Positions 23,408 to 34,103 of a stretch of 64,000 bases of DNA are shown here, piece after piece. This stretch comes from Buddleja alternifolia (taxonomy: Eukaryota; Streptophyta; Magnoliopsida; Lamiales; Scrophulariaceae). Position 1 is the stretch's first letter. Every line of letters begins with the position of its first letter. The notes under the pieces are model-generated. The model was given only the letters and a program-made list of their open reading frames with translations, had not been told where the DNA came from and did not search any database. The position numbers and the translations under genes are program-made. The stretch spans positions 53,681,149 to 53,745,148 of the forward strand of contig CM033392.1 of the NCBI GenBank assembly GCA_019426215.1, given 5' to 3'.

Positions 23408-23950
23408 CCCTAAAACCTAAATTAAGGGTGCCCACAAGCCGAGTTTGAGCTGAGCCTGACTTTATTTCTCGGCTCGATTTCGAGCTCAGCGAATCTGAGA
23501 AAAATGAAGTTCAGCCTTAATTAATAGAGTTCAAGTCGAGCTCGAAGCCAAGCTCAGAAAAAACATTAATGATACAATAATGATTCGAGCCGATTTTACT
23601 CGAGTTGCACCCCTAATTAAGAATGATGGACATGAGTTGAGTTGCACCCTGAACAAGTTGTCGTTCAAGTTTGTTTGAATTATTATCGAGTTTTAAAATT
23701 TGTGTTTGAGCTTTCTTTGATTGTTAATTGAGATGAACTCAAACGAGCTTTAATCGAGCTGAAACAAGTTGAGTTCGAGTAGCTTGATTTTTTGCACATA
23801 TTTTATTAATTTTTACGAATCGAGTCAAGCTCGAGCTAAATTCAAACTTATTGAACACAAAAAGATTTTTCAAGTTTGGTATGATATGGTAACGAATCGA
23901 GCTCAAACGAGCTTTTAGTGACGATCTTGAGTAGTTTGGTTAGTTTTTTT
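23408..23950. repeat. Two hAT-type non-autonomous fragments rich in GAGCTCGAG-like motifs
   Basis: One segment (about 23424-23617) has AAGGGTGCCCACAAGCCGAG at one end and CTCGAGTTGCACCCCTAA at the other. A second (about 23640-23945) has the same style of GAGCTCAAACGAGCTT motifs. Both resemble the hAT MITE at 27208-27555, but clean target duplications were not found. Confidence 0.5.
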
Positions 23951-24249
23951 AATCATATGTATACCAAGAAGTAAATGAAAGATTAGGCAAACAATGTTGG
24001 TCCTGTAATATAAAAAAAAAGACATAATAAACACAAATAAAGTTGTTTATTAGAAATGTTTCAAAATTGATATTTATTGTAACAAATCAAATTCTCACAA
24101 AGTTTACATCATGGAGGGAATACTAAAACGAGAAATTGAAATGATTAGGAGGGAAAAAACGAAAAATGAACAATTGAAATGATTGGGAGGGAAAAAATGA
24201 AAATTGAAATGATTGGGAGGGGAAAAAATAGTTTGGCGGGAAATAATGA

Positions 24250-24616
24250 TTCGTTTTTGTGTGAGGAATTCATTTTCCCTCACAATAAATCAAGCTATTG
24301 CGACGACGAAGTATTCCACACATTAGTTAAGATTTAATGTGACAAAAAATGAGTGCGTCGCATTAGCGGACATATAATGCGAGGAATTCTGTTGTCAGTA
24401 TAAGCCAACTCTTATTGTGAAGAATTTTGGTATCTATTGAGATAAGCAATTAACTTCCTCACATTAGATGGACTCTATTGTGAGTAAAGTCAATTTCATC
24501 ACAACATGTGATATGTAATGTGAGGAAACATAACTTCATCACATTAATGCTTTTCATGTGACAAAATTTAATTCCTCACAAAATTTTTGTCACATTACAA
24601 AACATTTTTTGTAGTG
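24250..24616. repeat. Right subterminal region and terminus of CACTA 1
   Basis: Repeats of TGTGAGGAA, ATTGCGACGACGAAG and CATCACATTA type mirror those at 3758-4380, ending in ATTTTTTGTAGTG, the inverse of the left terminus. Confidence 0.8.
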
Positions 24617-25119
24617 CTATATGTGTATTGATATTTTATTCTTAACTTAATCAATTCATAATTTACAACTAAGAGTTGTGATTCTTATTCTCTCCATCTT
24701 TTTCTCTTCCATCTCTTTCAAAAGTAATTCTTTCAACTCATGTGTTGAGTATGAAGAATACAAAAAATATATTCCTACCCTTTTTCTCATAAGTCGTAAT
24801 TCAACATTTTCTTTGCTAGCACTGGTGGAGATAATCGAGGGTACAAACTAAGGTGGGATAAACTTAGAGGCGTAACACTTGGGGAGCTAGAGCAAATCCA
24901 TTCGGAGAGGTGTAGCAGGGAGTTGCTTAAAAAGACATTATGGTTTTTGTTCTTTAAGAGGTAAACACGTGATAACTCTTTTTTGTGAGTTTTTAAATCC
25001 GATGGTGTCATGTCTGCCTAGCCCCAATTTGGGGATGCCTCGAGTTTTATTTTGATTTTTTAAACTCCGTGCTTTTGCTACCACCGGCATCCTCGTGGTT
25101 GGACCACGCGATCCCAACA

Positions 25120-26782
25120 GAAAGTGGATATACGAAAAGCCTATGATACTGTCAGTTGAAGTTTTCTAGAAAAAGTACTTAAGGCTTATGGATTCCCTGA
25201 AGATATTATTGCCTTTATTATGCTTTGTATTACCTCTACAAGATACTCTATTCTGCTACAAGGATCTGCATTTGGCTACTTCCATGGGAAAAAGGGTTTG
25301 AAACAGGGTGACCCATTATCACCATATTTGTTTGTGATTATTATGGACTATCTCTCTAGTGTCTTTAAACTCTTACATAGGGATCCGAGATTTAAGTTTC
25401 ACCCTAAATGTAGGAGAGTGGGATTGGTCAATCTCTGGTTTACAAATGACCTTATGATGTTCAGTAGAGCGGATGTGCAATCTGTGAGGAAAATTAAAGA
25501 AAGTTTTGATCATTTCTCTAAGGTCTCGAGATTGCAGACTAACTTAGACAAAAGTCATATCATATGTGGAGGGGTTGAGGAAGCTCAAAAGAGAGCATTG
25601 TTGCTGGCCACCAGATATACAGCGAGGTAAATGCCTATGAGATACTTAGGAGTACCTCTTATCTCATCTGGACTGACAGTAAAAAACTGCCAACCCCTAA
25701 TAGAAAAGATTGCTCAGCTGACCACTTGGACAACGAAGATACTTACGTTTGCAGGGAGAGCTCTTTTAATCAAAACTGTGGTGTTTGGGATCTAGATGTA
25801 TTGGTCGTAGATCTTCCCAATTCCCACCACTGTCATTGGGGAAATTGATAGATTATGCAGGTCATTCTTGTGGAGTGGTAAAGTTTTTGGACATTACTAA
25901 GCTGCAGTCAAATGGTTTGATGTTTGCTTAACTAAACAGGAGGGTGGCATTGGTCTTATTTCACTTGTTGAATGGAATATGGCAACCCTTTTTAAACAGA
26001 TTTGGAACATTGCTAATAAGGCTGATTCTATGAGGATTCGATGGATACATTGTTACTATCTGAAAACATACACAATTTGGACAGTTCAAATGAGGAGTGT
26101 GGACTCGTGGTACTGCAGAAAACTGCTTTGTATAACAAACCATTTTCTGGATGCAGTTGATACTATCCATGGACAATGAAAGGATGGTAGGTTTACTTTG
26201 AAGCAAGCCTATATGCATGTGAGGGAAAATTTGGAAGAAGTGCCATGGCAGAGGTTAGTATGGGGGAAATGGCCTATATATAGCTAGGCATGGATTCATT
26301 CTTTGGTTAGCTATCCTAAATAGACTAAAAACAAAGGACATGATTGGGGCTTGGAAGGACTTGGAGAATGATCTTTGCGTCTTATGTAGAGAGAAGAAGG
26401 AAAATAGGGACCACTTATACTTCGAATGTTGGTTTTCAAAGGAATTGATGAAGAAAGTCTGGAGTAGAGTACATGTCAATTGCAGAAGTTTAAAATGGGC
26501 AGATTATGTGATATGGGGTCTCAAAATTTGCAAAGGAAAGATAAGACTTAGCTGGAAGAAAAGGGCTTTAGTAGCCGCCATTATATACTATATTTGGATA
26601 GAAAGGAAAAAAAGAATTTTTGGTATAGAACACAAAAATGTAAATGAAGTAGTGTGTCAAATTTGGTAGGTTGTTAACAGTAAATTTGGAATGTTGTGGC
26701 CCAGGTATGCCTGGGGGTTTAATGTAAAGGTTTTAATTTTGATATAATAGAAATGCACTTACGATTTCAAAAAAAAAAAAAA
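25120..26782 (+). pseudogene. LINE pseudogene, 3' part: reverse transcriptase palm, zf-RVT and poly(A) end
   Basis: Direct continuation of the LINE at 1-2047. It begins with VDIRKAYDTV completing the split motif, followed by a TGA where Trp is usual. The frame from 25220 carries GLKQGDPLSPYLFVIIM and the catalytic-loop position as FTNDLMMF instead of FADDLMLF, so a catalytic Asp is lost. Later come RYLGVPL (25636, after a stop) and a frame at 26340-26669 with CVLCREKKENRDHLYFECWF, typical of the zf-RVT domain. The copy ends in about 14 A residues at 26769-26782. Several stops and frameshifts make it non-functional. Confidence 0.9.
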
Positions 26783-27207
26783 TACCTAGGAGGAGATCAA
26801 AGAAGCAAATCCTACTCCGACGTTCATATCATCATATTTGAAGTAAGAATTAGACGATTAGAAATAGGCGTACTCGATTTCTTATTTTAATTACTAAATT
26901 CCATTTGTCACCGCATTTCTATGTTTTTTACTTACAGATTTAAAAATTTGTTTTGTATAATCAAGTTTTCAACTCTATATATAGGAAATTCACATTGCAA
27001 TATATATCACTTTTATCACTCTCCAAAAAGATTAGAAATATAGACGTAGGATCTAGGTTTTAGCCATGGATGTATCCAGTTTGCCCGAACTAAGTTAAAA
27101 TCGTTCTGACATATTAGGCTTCATTTTGTTGTGTGGAGACCAGAGGAGCATTCCGAGAAAGCAAAACCATCGAGCCAAAGATCAAAGTGTAGGGTTGTGG
27201 TGCCAAG
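26783..27207. other. Intergenic; nothing recognised
   Basis: Unique-looking sequence between the LINE poly(A) tail and a hAT MITE. No supported gene. Confidence 0.4.
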
Positions 27208-27555
27208 TAGGGGTGTAAACGAGCCGAGCTCGAGCCTGAGCCAGCGAGCTCGAGCTCGAGCGAGCTCGCGAGCCGAGCTCACGAGCTCGAGCCGAGCCCA
27301 AGCTCGCGAGCTTGAGCCTAAATTTTTAATATTTAATATATATAATTAATATTTAATATTTATATATTAAATATTTAATATATATAATTAATATTTATAA
27401 TATAAAAATATTTAAAATATAAAAATAAATATATATAAAAATTATGAAGAAGCTCGCGAGCTCGAATACAAACAGGCTCGAGCTCGTGAAGCTCGAGCTG
27501 GAGTCGAGCCGGCTCGCCAGGCTCGCGAACCGGCTCTGCTCAACTTACATCCCTA
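27208..27555. mobile_element. 348-bp hAT MITE with GAGCTCGAG repeats
   Basis: Ends TAGGGGTGTAAACGAGCC and complement TAGGGATGTAAGTTGAGC are flanked by a perfect 8-bp direct repeat GTGCCAAG (27200-27207 and 27556-27563). The outer parts are GC-rich GAGCTCGAGC/GCTCGCGAGC sequence around an AT-rich core. No coding capacity. Confidence 0.92.
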
Positions 27556-27563
27556 GTGCCAAG

Positions 27564-28197
27564 GAGGTAGATCCATATAGTCGGAAACCATGGAAGCAAA
27601 GGCAACTTGTCGGAAGGAGCCAGATTCGTGAAGCCAGGGACCATGGTGGCAGTTTTATTTGACTTTTGTCAAACTATTTTATTATTCATTCTGAAATAAA
27701 GTTCTATATATACCCCTCTTAGCACATTTTTATTTGAAGAGTTTTATCTAATTAGTGGTCATTTATTATTTGTCAAATTCAACAATAATTAATTAGGTCT
27801 AAATACTATTCTATCCAAAAGCATTAAAATGCAAACCGGATTCTCTATCCCAAATCGTGTTTCATCTCCTATTCCATGGAAAATTCTAGCTCAGACCTGG
27901 CTTGGCCACACCTAAGTGTATTTCACAAAGAGAGTGTATTACACTCGCCATATAATTAGTAAGTTATTTTATAAAATACACATGAGTTTGACCGAGGCGG
28001 GAGCGGTCTAAAATTTCCCCCTATTCCATGTACTTATATACATGACAAATGTATAAAATAAATTCTTAAATAGATAAGCGATATGTATTTTATACACTTG
28101 TCATGTAGATAAGTACATAGACTAGGGGATGAAACACATAGATCACAAGTTATGAAGAATATGATAAAGGAACATTGAAATACTTATTTTTTATTTT
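27564..28197. other. Intergenic, downstream of the GH3 gene; nothing recognised
   Basis: AT-rich sequence without a supported gene. Two similar tracts, one in each orientation (ATACACTTGTCATGTAGATA and its near complement), occur near 28030-28120. Confidence 0.4.
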
Positions 28198-28203
28198 TTT
28201 ATT
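28198..28203 (-). terminator. Candidate polyadenylation signal of the GH3 gene
   Basis: AATAAA on the minus strand about 155 bases past the stop codon, in an A-rich tract. Plant signals are loose, so this is a candidate only. Confidence 0.4.
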
Positions 28204-28358
28204 CCAAATTGAACCAAACAAGTTTAGGATATTACATCTTTTGGATTTCATTTGCTTTCAGCAATTTTTCTTTGCTAGTATATTGGGGCGTTTAGATAAA
28301 TCTAATAAGTAAACTGTGTCTAAACATCCCTCCATTGGTGGAACCAATTAATGTCTCT

Positions 28359-31300
28359 CTATATTGCTCCAGTAGGTTTTGTGGTAAGTCCAAAGCCGAA
28401 AGGAAAAAGAGGATCATAATGCTTATCACCAACATTCATTGGAAGTTGGTCTACTCTCTTGAACCATGTTCTTGGCGACTTTCCAGTGAAACCATAATCA
28501 CCAAATAGCACATCAGCCACGCCATCACCTTCAGCTCCTGGTAGCCATGCCGCAACAAGAGCATCCATTAGTGGAAGGTATGGCTGTATCACCAGAGGTC
28601 GACCAGAAATCAAGACCACGATGCACTTGATGGTTTTACAAACATTGATCATTGTACTTAGACCTGGCTCAGGAATAGTCAGGTTCAAATTGTCACCGAA
28701 AGTTTCAGCATAAGGAGGCTCACCAACTACTACAATAGCATATGAATAGTTGTTTCCCTTTAACGATTCGACAGAAGGGTCTATACTGTAGACAATTTCT
28801 GTACTGGGATCGACTGCAGTTGAGATTGCATTTAATATCGTGGTTCCTGAGAAGAGAAAAATATAATATTGATGTATTAATACAAGCATAAAATAGGCAT
28901 GCAACTATTTCTTTTAGTAACTCTTGAGATGTTACCCACTTCCGTATATGGTTTTGTGATTTATTAGATTGCATATGATAATGCCAATACATCATTATAT
29001 GACTTGATTATATACACATCTAACAACTCTTAAACCATAGGTGTGTGTGCACACCACATAATTTCATATTATATATACCAGTAGTGAGATTGTTGCTATT
29101 GAGTCCTTGCCAAGTAATTGTCCAACCACCGCATTGTAATCCCAAATTGTTAGCATGGGTTCCTGCAACCAAGATTTTGGATGTCCTTTTGGGGAGTGGA
29201 AGCAAAGGCTTTTGGTCATCTTTTCCATTTTTTAAGAGAACAAGTGATTTTCTCACTGCCTCTCTTGCCAAATCTCTATGAGTCTGTTCAATTTGAAATA
29301 TACGAAAAGAAAAATGAATTATTAAATACAATTAGTTGAGCTTCCGATGATTTAATTTTCCATCTAAGATATGTTGAGCTTACCTGGGTTCCAATTTGAT
29401 CGACTAAACTATAATCAGCTAAAGGATTCTCAAAAAGACCCATACTAAATTTGACCCTCAAAATCCTTTTAACCGCATCATCAATCCGGCTCATTGGGAT
29501 TGACTTGTTCATTACGTGAGAGGTCATAATGTCAAGGAACTCTGTGGCATTGGGCGGGGCCATCACCTAAATTTCAAGATAGAAATATTCTTATCAAATA
29601 TTATTATACAAATATGTACCTATGCAAGTGGTTTTTGTGCAGGAGGGACGCACACGCAGACACACAATATATATCTATATCTATATATATGTACATTTTA
29701 ACTAACCATATCAATGCCAGCGTTAACTGCTCTTAGAAGTGAGTTTGAATAGTTGAAAGACCATGGGGTAGTTATTCTATCCACGCCCTGATAATCTGAA
29801 ATGACAAATCCCTGAAAAAATGGAGCCAAAAAAATTTGTTATCATCAATAAAAGTTTTCATAACATAAACATATGTGTTCAATACAAAGTATTTAAAACT
29901 AAATACTGTATATCATTGCATAATCCTAACAATTTTCTACCCTTTCATCTGATAAATATTAACTAGTCAAATCTCTTTTTTTTTTTTTTTTTTGAAATCT
30001 CAGGGTAAATCTCCGTCGGTCACCCAACAGAGCAAACCTGCCCACACGCAATAGCCCGCAAACCACGTATGGGGGTAAGCCGCCCTAGGTTACCCATAGG
30101 CGACAGGCTCGATAAGCGCAGGGCCCCCAGGGGAGGATATAGGGAAAATACCCCCAATCCCCACACCTGGGTTTCGAACCCGGGTGGGTTCTCACGGCCG
30201 ATGGCCTTGTGACGGCTAGGCCACACCCTGTTACTTAACTAGTCAAATCTTTGCTAATGAATTTTTGTAATAATTTGTACAATAAATTAATGAGTAAAAA
30301 AATATAATGAAGGTTCAAGGGATAAAACTGCAATGCATACCCTAAATTTAAGAGTATCTTTGAGATAACGGGTGACGAGATTTTGATTTGTATGCATCTT
30401 CTCTCCATTCCAACTTGAATAGGAAATCATGATAGTGGACACACCTTTGATAATTGAGTGGTAGTAGCCAGGCATATGAATACTGAGCAATTGATGCCAG
30501 TCTAGCACCGTATTGTTCTCATTGATCCCTTTTGTTGTGCCACCATCTCCAACAAAATGCTTTGCACAAGCCACAACTTTGTCCCTATTTTCCCATAAAG
30601 ACAAATAAAACAAAAAATATAAAAATGAATCCAATTATAATACTTTCTGATGATTTTAACGAAAAGGTTTGACGGGAAATTCTAAGATGGATTAGAAACC
30701 ATTGGAAAGCAGGGGAATGATGGTAAAAAATATCAAAATCATCCTATTCCGACGGTGTATGCCCAAGTTTACCCAACAATTTTCATTAGTTGCAAACTTT
30801 GCGTGTGTTTTCGATTATTTTGTTTGTGCATAACAATCATTGGATTATAGAGATGAGAAATTGCAAAAATATTATTGGGACTTACTTTCCACCAATGAAT
30901 GGGACACCCTTTCTTCCATGTAGAGGAATATCACCTTGTAGACCAAGAATAATATCTGTCATTTCTTCGACAATCTTGTGGTCTTCGCTGTAACTTTCGT
31001 AGCATCTACCCCATCTTGGATCTCTACACACCTATATATAAGTTTTCAAGCATAATGATGACTTTAATCATACTATAACCTCAAGCATATCCTGAGAATT
31101 TAAATTATATTAATTAACTTTATAATTTATAATTATATCTATAATTAAAAATAATTAATATAAAAATTATTTATATAATATTTTAATTAATTTATTACTT
31201 TTAATTATCATAACTAAAAATTATTATTATAAAAATCATTTTTGTAATTTTTAATTATGATAATAATTTTAACCTATATTTTAAAAATATATATTTAAAA

Positions 31301-32355
31301 ATATAGATTAAAAATATTATATAATTATGATAATGTTTTTAATCTATATTTTAAAAATATAAATTCAAACTATAATATAATATTATTTTTATAATTTTTT
31401 TTGTTTTTAATCTGTATTTTAGTCACAATATAACATAATATATTTTTTTTATTATTTTTAATCTATAGGATACGATAACTGTAAATTTTTAATTGCGGAG
31501 TGTCTCTCACAATAATTAAATTTATACCGCAATGCATGGTGAGAAGGCAAAAGGAATGCCGGTAGCTCTAGTTTCAATTGCGGTAGCAGAACCAATCCTC
31601 TTCAAAAGCTCTGGATCTCTGTAAATTAAGATAATGTTCTTAATTATTAATAAAAATGATAAAAAGATTAACAAAAAATGAAAAGAAATAAATACAGATG
31701 AAGCAAAAAGAAACTCAGAGGAGACATCAGCAATACTCAATTCAATATATGATCTGTTAACTCTTACCTTATAAGATCTTTATTTTTTGTAATTATATAA
31801 ATTAATAAATAAGTCAAAAGAAAATGATGGTCTTTGGTCATGTATGTTAAATGTCTAAACCATTTAATTTCAATCTAGTCAAAATATGTACACTACGAAC
31901 CTCGTTGCACCAATGCCCACATTATGAGGAAAAATAGTAGCTTTGTACACATTGTTATGCCCATGCACAGAATCTATCCCGTAAAGCATGGGAATTTCAA
32001 GTCTGCTCGAAAGTGATCCTTTTTGATACTCGTTCACCATGTCTACCCAATCCTGTGGTGAGGCACTGAAGTTGAAGTTGGGTGCTCCAAACCCAGAACC
32101 GCTAAGAAGACTGCCAATGGAATAGTCTCTCATAATCTCCGGTGTCGCCTGCAATCTATCGAGTTGCGCCATTTGTCCAATTTTCTCCTTCAGTGTCATC
32201 TGATCTACTAGACTCTTTATGCGCACGTTCATGGGTTGCTTACTGTCCTTGTACAATGTGTTTCTTTTCGGATTTTGGGCCACGACGGATCCGACCCATG
32301 ATGAAAATAGGAGCACTAGCCCCAAGATTGGGACTAAAATGTTTGATGACTTCAT
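28359..32355 (-). CDS. Secreted GH3 beta-glucosidase / exo-beta-glucanase, 8 exons
   Basis: Family 3 glycoside hydrolase that releases glucose from beta-glucans or beta-glucosides, expected in the cell wall. Exons (minus strand): 32355-31901, 31618-31528, 31031-30886, 30584-30341, 29811-29707, 29566-29384, 29283-29079, 28846-28359. All introns are GT-AG and lengths sum to 1917 bases, an uninterrupted 638 codons plus stop, close to the usual 600-660 of plant ExoI-like enzymes. A signal peptide is clear ([20 protein letters not shown], likely cleavage after SVVA). The N-terminal barrel has [11 protein letters not shown] and [18 protein letters not shown]; the nucleophile is Asp318 in [11 protein letters not shown]. 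The C-terminal domain has KSLVLLKNG and the acid/base Glu524 in [11 protein letters not shown], ending [13 protein letters not shown]. Exact substrate cannot be told from sequence. The only intact cellular gene in the window; a SINE sits antisense to nothing coding in intron 4. Confidence 0.96.
29976..30234 (-). mobile_element. tRNA-derived SINE in intron 4 of the GH3 gene
   Basis: On the minus strand the copy starts near 30234 with an A-box-like TGGCCTAGCCGTC (30211-30223). A perfect B box GGTTCGAAACC (30170-30180) follows, and the copy ends in 18 A residues (T run 29976-29993 on plus). A 16-bp direct repeat TTAACTAGTCAAATCT flanks it (29959-29974 and 30235-30250). It is GC-rich compared with the intron. 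SINE and gene share the same strand. The short open frame inside it (30020-30226) is not a gene. Confidence 0.93.
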
Positions 32356-32361
32356 TGAGTT

Positions 32362-32478
32362 CTGAAAAAGATGAACAAAATGTTAGTTAAGAATTATAAA
32401 ACATGCATCACTATTTGATATGAAAAACTAAGCAAGAAGTAGAAGAAGAAGAAGAATTTAAAAGGCAAGAAAATGAAC
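32362..32478 (-). other. Probable intron in the GH3 5' untranslated region
   Basis: On the minus strand TTTCTCAAG|GTTCATTTTC (donor, 32478) and CATCTTTTTCAG|AACTCAATG (acceptor, 32362) frame a 117-bp intron ending six bases before the start codon. Inferred from splice consensus only. Confidence 0.6.
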
Positions 32479-32559
32479 CTTGAGAAATGTAGAGGACAAT
32501 ATCTCAAGAAGGAAAATTCAAACTAGACAAGGCGTGGTTTGTGGAGAGAGATGCCACCA

Positions 32560-32566
32560 ATTTATA
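32560..32566 (-). promoter_or_regulatory. TATA box of the GH3 gene
   Basis: TATAAAT in CTACTATAAATTGG on the minus strand, about 205 bases upstream of the start codon, with a C/T-rich likely start region 30 bases on. A TGACTCA (GCN4/bZIP-like) motif lies just upstream at 32578-32584. Confidence 0.6.
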
Positions 32567-32584
32567 GTAGAAGATGCTGACTCA

Positions 32585-33135
32585 GTCTTGGCTAATTTTT
32601 CACTGTTTTATAATCTATTGTTGATATAATAACATATTAAATTGTTATGATAAACATACACCCAATCACTAGTTGCATTTATTGTGTTCTTTTTTTATCA
32701 AAATTTAAGGAAGTGATAAATATATATAGGTGAGCTTAGAGGGTATATAATATGGAACTATTATCCATCAAAGGGTTCATATTATGCTACTGTAAAATAT
32801 GGATATGAGGATCTAATATTTAGACTGTCATTTAACGTGCAATAATAAATAATTAATTCAATTCACGTAAAGTTCTTCTGAAGAAAATTATTCGTAATCT
32901 AATGAATATAATAATAACTGTTTCCAATGTTTATATTACCCAATTGTCAATATATGAGTATAACTTATCAACCATAAGTCATAACAATAAGTAAACTAAT
33001 TTAGAAAAGCCAGAGAGACAAGCAATACATTATAGTTATTTACAAGTTGGACCTAGATTTGAATTAGGAGTAATAATCCATATGTAACAAGAAAGAAGAC
33101 AACTTTTCAACGTACGAAATATATAATATATATAA
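32585..33135. other. Upstream region of the GH3 gene; no other feature
   Basis: AT-rich sequence up to a MULE-type element. No supported gene. Confidence 0.4.
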
Positions 33136-34093
33136 GGGAAAATTATTTTTTTAGTCCGTTAACTTGGTCTCTTTTGCGTTTTAGTCTGTTAACTTGACAC
33201 CTTATAAAATTAGTCCGTTATCTTGGCACTTTTTTTAATTTTGGTCCTTTTCGCTGATTTGGGGATAAATTGCATCTTAATTTGGGGATAAATTGCAAAT
33301 GGAGGGGAAATTGGGGGAAAATTCATTAAAAAATTGAAAAAACAGAAAATATTCATTAAAAAATTGAAAAAATTCATTAAAAATTTTAAAAAATTGAAAA
33401 ATTCATTAAAAAATTGAAAAGGCCGAAAAAATCATTAAATTTTTTTAACAAATTGAAAAAATTCATTCAAAATTGAAAAAACCGAAAAAAATCATTAAAA
33501 AATTGAGAAATTGAAATCCGAAAAAAAAATCGGATTTTTTTTCAGATTTCAATTTGTTCAATTTTTTCGGATTTTCAAGTTTTTAAATTTTTTCAAAAAA
33601 ATTTAAAGAAAAAATCCATTAAAGATTGTTGGGGAAAATTATTTTAATGATTTTTTTTTAATTTTTTCTTTAAATGAAATTTAAAAGAAAATTAATTTTC
33701 CCCGATAGTATTTAATGAAATTTTTTCTTTAAATGTTTTCGGATTTTTTTGAAAAAATTGAAATCCGAAAAAAAAAATCCAATTTTTTTTTTCGGATTTG
33801 AATTTTTTAATGAATTTTTTCGGTTTTTTCAATTTTTTAATGAATTCCCCCCCCCCCCCCCCCCCCCCCCCAATTTTCCCTTCATTTGCAATTGATCCCC
33901 AAATTAAGATGCAATTTATCCCCATATCAGCGGAACTGACCAAAATTAAAAAAAATGTCAAGATAACAGACTAATTTTGTACGGTGTCAAGTTAACGGAC
34001 TAAAACGCAAAGGAGGCCACCCGAATCGCCCCATCTATCCTCCTGAGGAGAGGTTTGGAGGCCAAGTTAACGGACTAAAAAAATAATTTTTCC
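33136..34093. mobile_element. Fold-back MULE-type element, 958 bp, with a poly(C) tract
   Basis: The left end (GGGAAAATTATTTTTTTAGT..CCGTTAACTTGG) and the complement of the right end (GGAAAAATTATTTTTTTAGT..CCGTTAACTTGG) pair. The pairing extends inward for 200 bases or more, including GGGGATAAATTGCATCTTAA and its complement. The flanks are TATATATAA-like on both sides, compatible with a 9-bp duplication. The centre is A/T homopolymer-rich with a run of about 24 C near 33847-33870. Non-coding. Confidence 0.8.
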
Positions 34094-34103
34094 ATATATA
34101 TAA

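Larger units (their letters stand above)
3758..24616 (-). mobile_element. CACTA element 1 (20.9 kb including nested insertions), non-autonomous
   Basis: The left end CACTACAAAAAAT (3758-3770) is matched by its exact inverse ATTTTTTGTAGTG at 24604-24616. Both arms carry the same subterminal motif family (TTGCGAGGA, CGTCACAATA, TGCGACGA) over several hundred bases. The only element gene found is a Transposase_24-type gene on the minus strand (stop at 15324, exons up to 19677). No TNP2-type transposase was found, so mobility would depend on another copy. About 10.3 kb of MULE, 3.6 kb of hAT and one 123-bp MITE are later insertions, leaving a core of roughly 7 kb. Orientation follows the gene. 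Confidence 0.85.
2048..25119. mobile_element. LTR-type insertion, probably a 2.2 kb solo LTR, split by a CACTA element
   Basis: The sequence starts TGATAGTG at 2048 and ends CCCAACA at 25119. It is flanked by the 5-bp direct repeat GAAAG (2043-2047 and 25120-25124) and interrupts the LINE at one point. Subtracting the CACTA insertion (3758-24616) leaves about 2.2 kb with TG...CA ends, no open frame and no second copy of the terminus, which fits a solo LTR left by LTR-LTR recombination. The left arm (2048-3757) becomes AT-rich after about 2900 and ends in a TC/TA microsatellite. The right arm is 24617-25119. I cannot assign the family. A short non-LTR element is the alternative. Confidence 0.7.

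Noticed and set aside
30170..30223. Functional tRNA gene
   Set aside because: A and B boxes are present but there is no cloverleaf; the 3' end is a poly(A) tail with target duplications, as in a SINE.
30020..30226. 68-residue minus-strand open frame
   Set aside because: It lies wholly inside the tRNA-derived SINE.
33692..33961. Poly-Gly/Lys open frame on the minus strand
   Set aside because: It is a translation of poly(C) and A/T homopolymers within a fold-back element.
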